Source: an uncultured Prevotellaceae bacterium
GTDB lineage: Bacteria; Bacteroidota; Bacteroidia; Bacteroidales; Bacteroidaceae
Direction: 5' to 3'
NCBI GenBank assembly: GCA_900316645.1
Contig: ONDP01000014.1
Span: 1-55,262, forward strand
Length of the DNA stretch: 55,262 bases
Shown: positions 55,099-55,262 of the stretch, in pieces
Numbering within the stretch: the first letter of the stretch is position 1
Layout: each line of letters opens with the position of its first letter
The notes under the pieces: model-generated
The model's database searches: none
Seen by the model: only the letters and a program-made list of their open reading frames with translations
What the model was told of the DNA's origin: nothing
Made by a program: the position numbers and the translations under genes

Positions 55099-55262
55099 CC
55101 AAAAACATGGCTTTGGCAAGAACGTAACGAGAAGCAATCTCGCAAAGGTCAACGAAAGACGAGAGCCTATTTTGTGATAAGGCAAAGAGGAAATCTTCAA
55201 TATGAGGTCATTAACGAAGGCGACACCATGCATAACGCAGGTGGCGTACTCTCTGACCAGGT
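55099..55262 (+). other. Unassigned open frame running off the window end
   Basis: After TAG at 55096-55098 one plus frame stays open for 54 codons to the window edge. It reads protein-like from about 55141 (RKGQRKTRAYFVIRQRGN, then LQYEVINEGDTMHNAGG). There is no ATG near its beginning, only ATG codons well inside it. It may be the start of a gene with a frameshift or an unusual start, or chance. The stretch 55035-55098 before it shows nothing else. Confidence 0.2.

Overview
The window reads as a chromosomal segment of a Prevotella-like gut or rumen member of the Bacteroidota. The signs are two SusC/SusD pairs, outer-membrane lipoproteins, Bacteroidota-type promoters (TTTG, about 20 nt, TAnnTTTG), A-rich leaders, and a dense set of polysaccharide-degrading enzymes. 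No rRNA, tRNA, CRISPR array or transposase was found. No regulator gene (hybrid two-component system, SusR type, ECF sigma) lies inside the window.

Layout. (1) 26-5982: SusC, SusD and a small lipoprotein, ending in a strong terminator. (2) 6061-12239: a four-gene operon made of two tandem copies of a module, each a polytopic membrane protein of unknown function followed by a lipoprotein beta-propeller with one CxxCH haem-type motif. (3) 12298-12759: a low-molecular-weight tyrosine phosphatase on a promoter that predicts an almost leaderless mRNA. (4) 12806-15532: a cassette bounded by roughly 80-bp imperfect inverted repeats. It holds a cysteine-rich DUF6078-like gene broken by one in-frame stop, a tandem 22-bp iteron-like array, and a VapE/BT4734-type primase-helicase. 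(5) 15782-27227: a second SusC/SusD locus with two IPT/TIG surface glycan-binding lipoproteins, a GH5 enzyme and a GH26 protein, probably for beta-mannan or another beta-1,4-glycan. (6) 27478-34773: a plus-strand operon of GH29, GH115 and GH2. (7) 54720-34770, minus strand: a large arabinoxylan set with CE6-CE1, five GH43 proteins (six GH43 domains), GH97, GH31, an alpha/beta hydrolase and a bifunctional GH10-CE1, in about three transcription units. (8) 54721-55262: a divergent regulatory region with a promoter and terminator for a short leader or sRNA.

Taken together, regions 6 and 7 would strip a heavily decorated glucuronoarabinoxylan. GH10 cuts the backbone. GH43 enzymes take arabinose and xylose. 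GH115 removes (methyl)glucuronic acid. CE1 and CE6 remove ferulate and acetate. GH31, GH97, GH2 and GH29 would take terminal xylose, galactose and fucose/L-galactose.

The window shows repeated local decay of accessory genes. A CE15 glucuronoyl esterase is reduced to its two ends. The CE1 domain of the CE6-CE1 protein has lost its catalytic-histidine segment. Another alpha/beta hydrolase survives only as its C-terminal 74 residues. The GH26 protein lacks both cleft loops, including the acid/base segment. The DUF6078 gene has a nonsense codon. A family of 7-bp tandem repeats (common form CANNNNT) occurs between genes and in frame inside at least five coding sequences.
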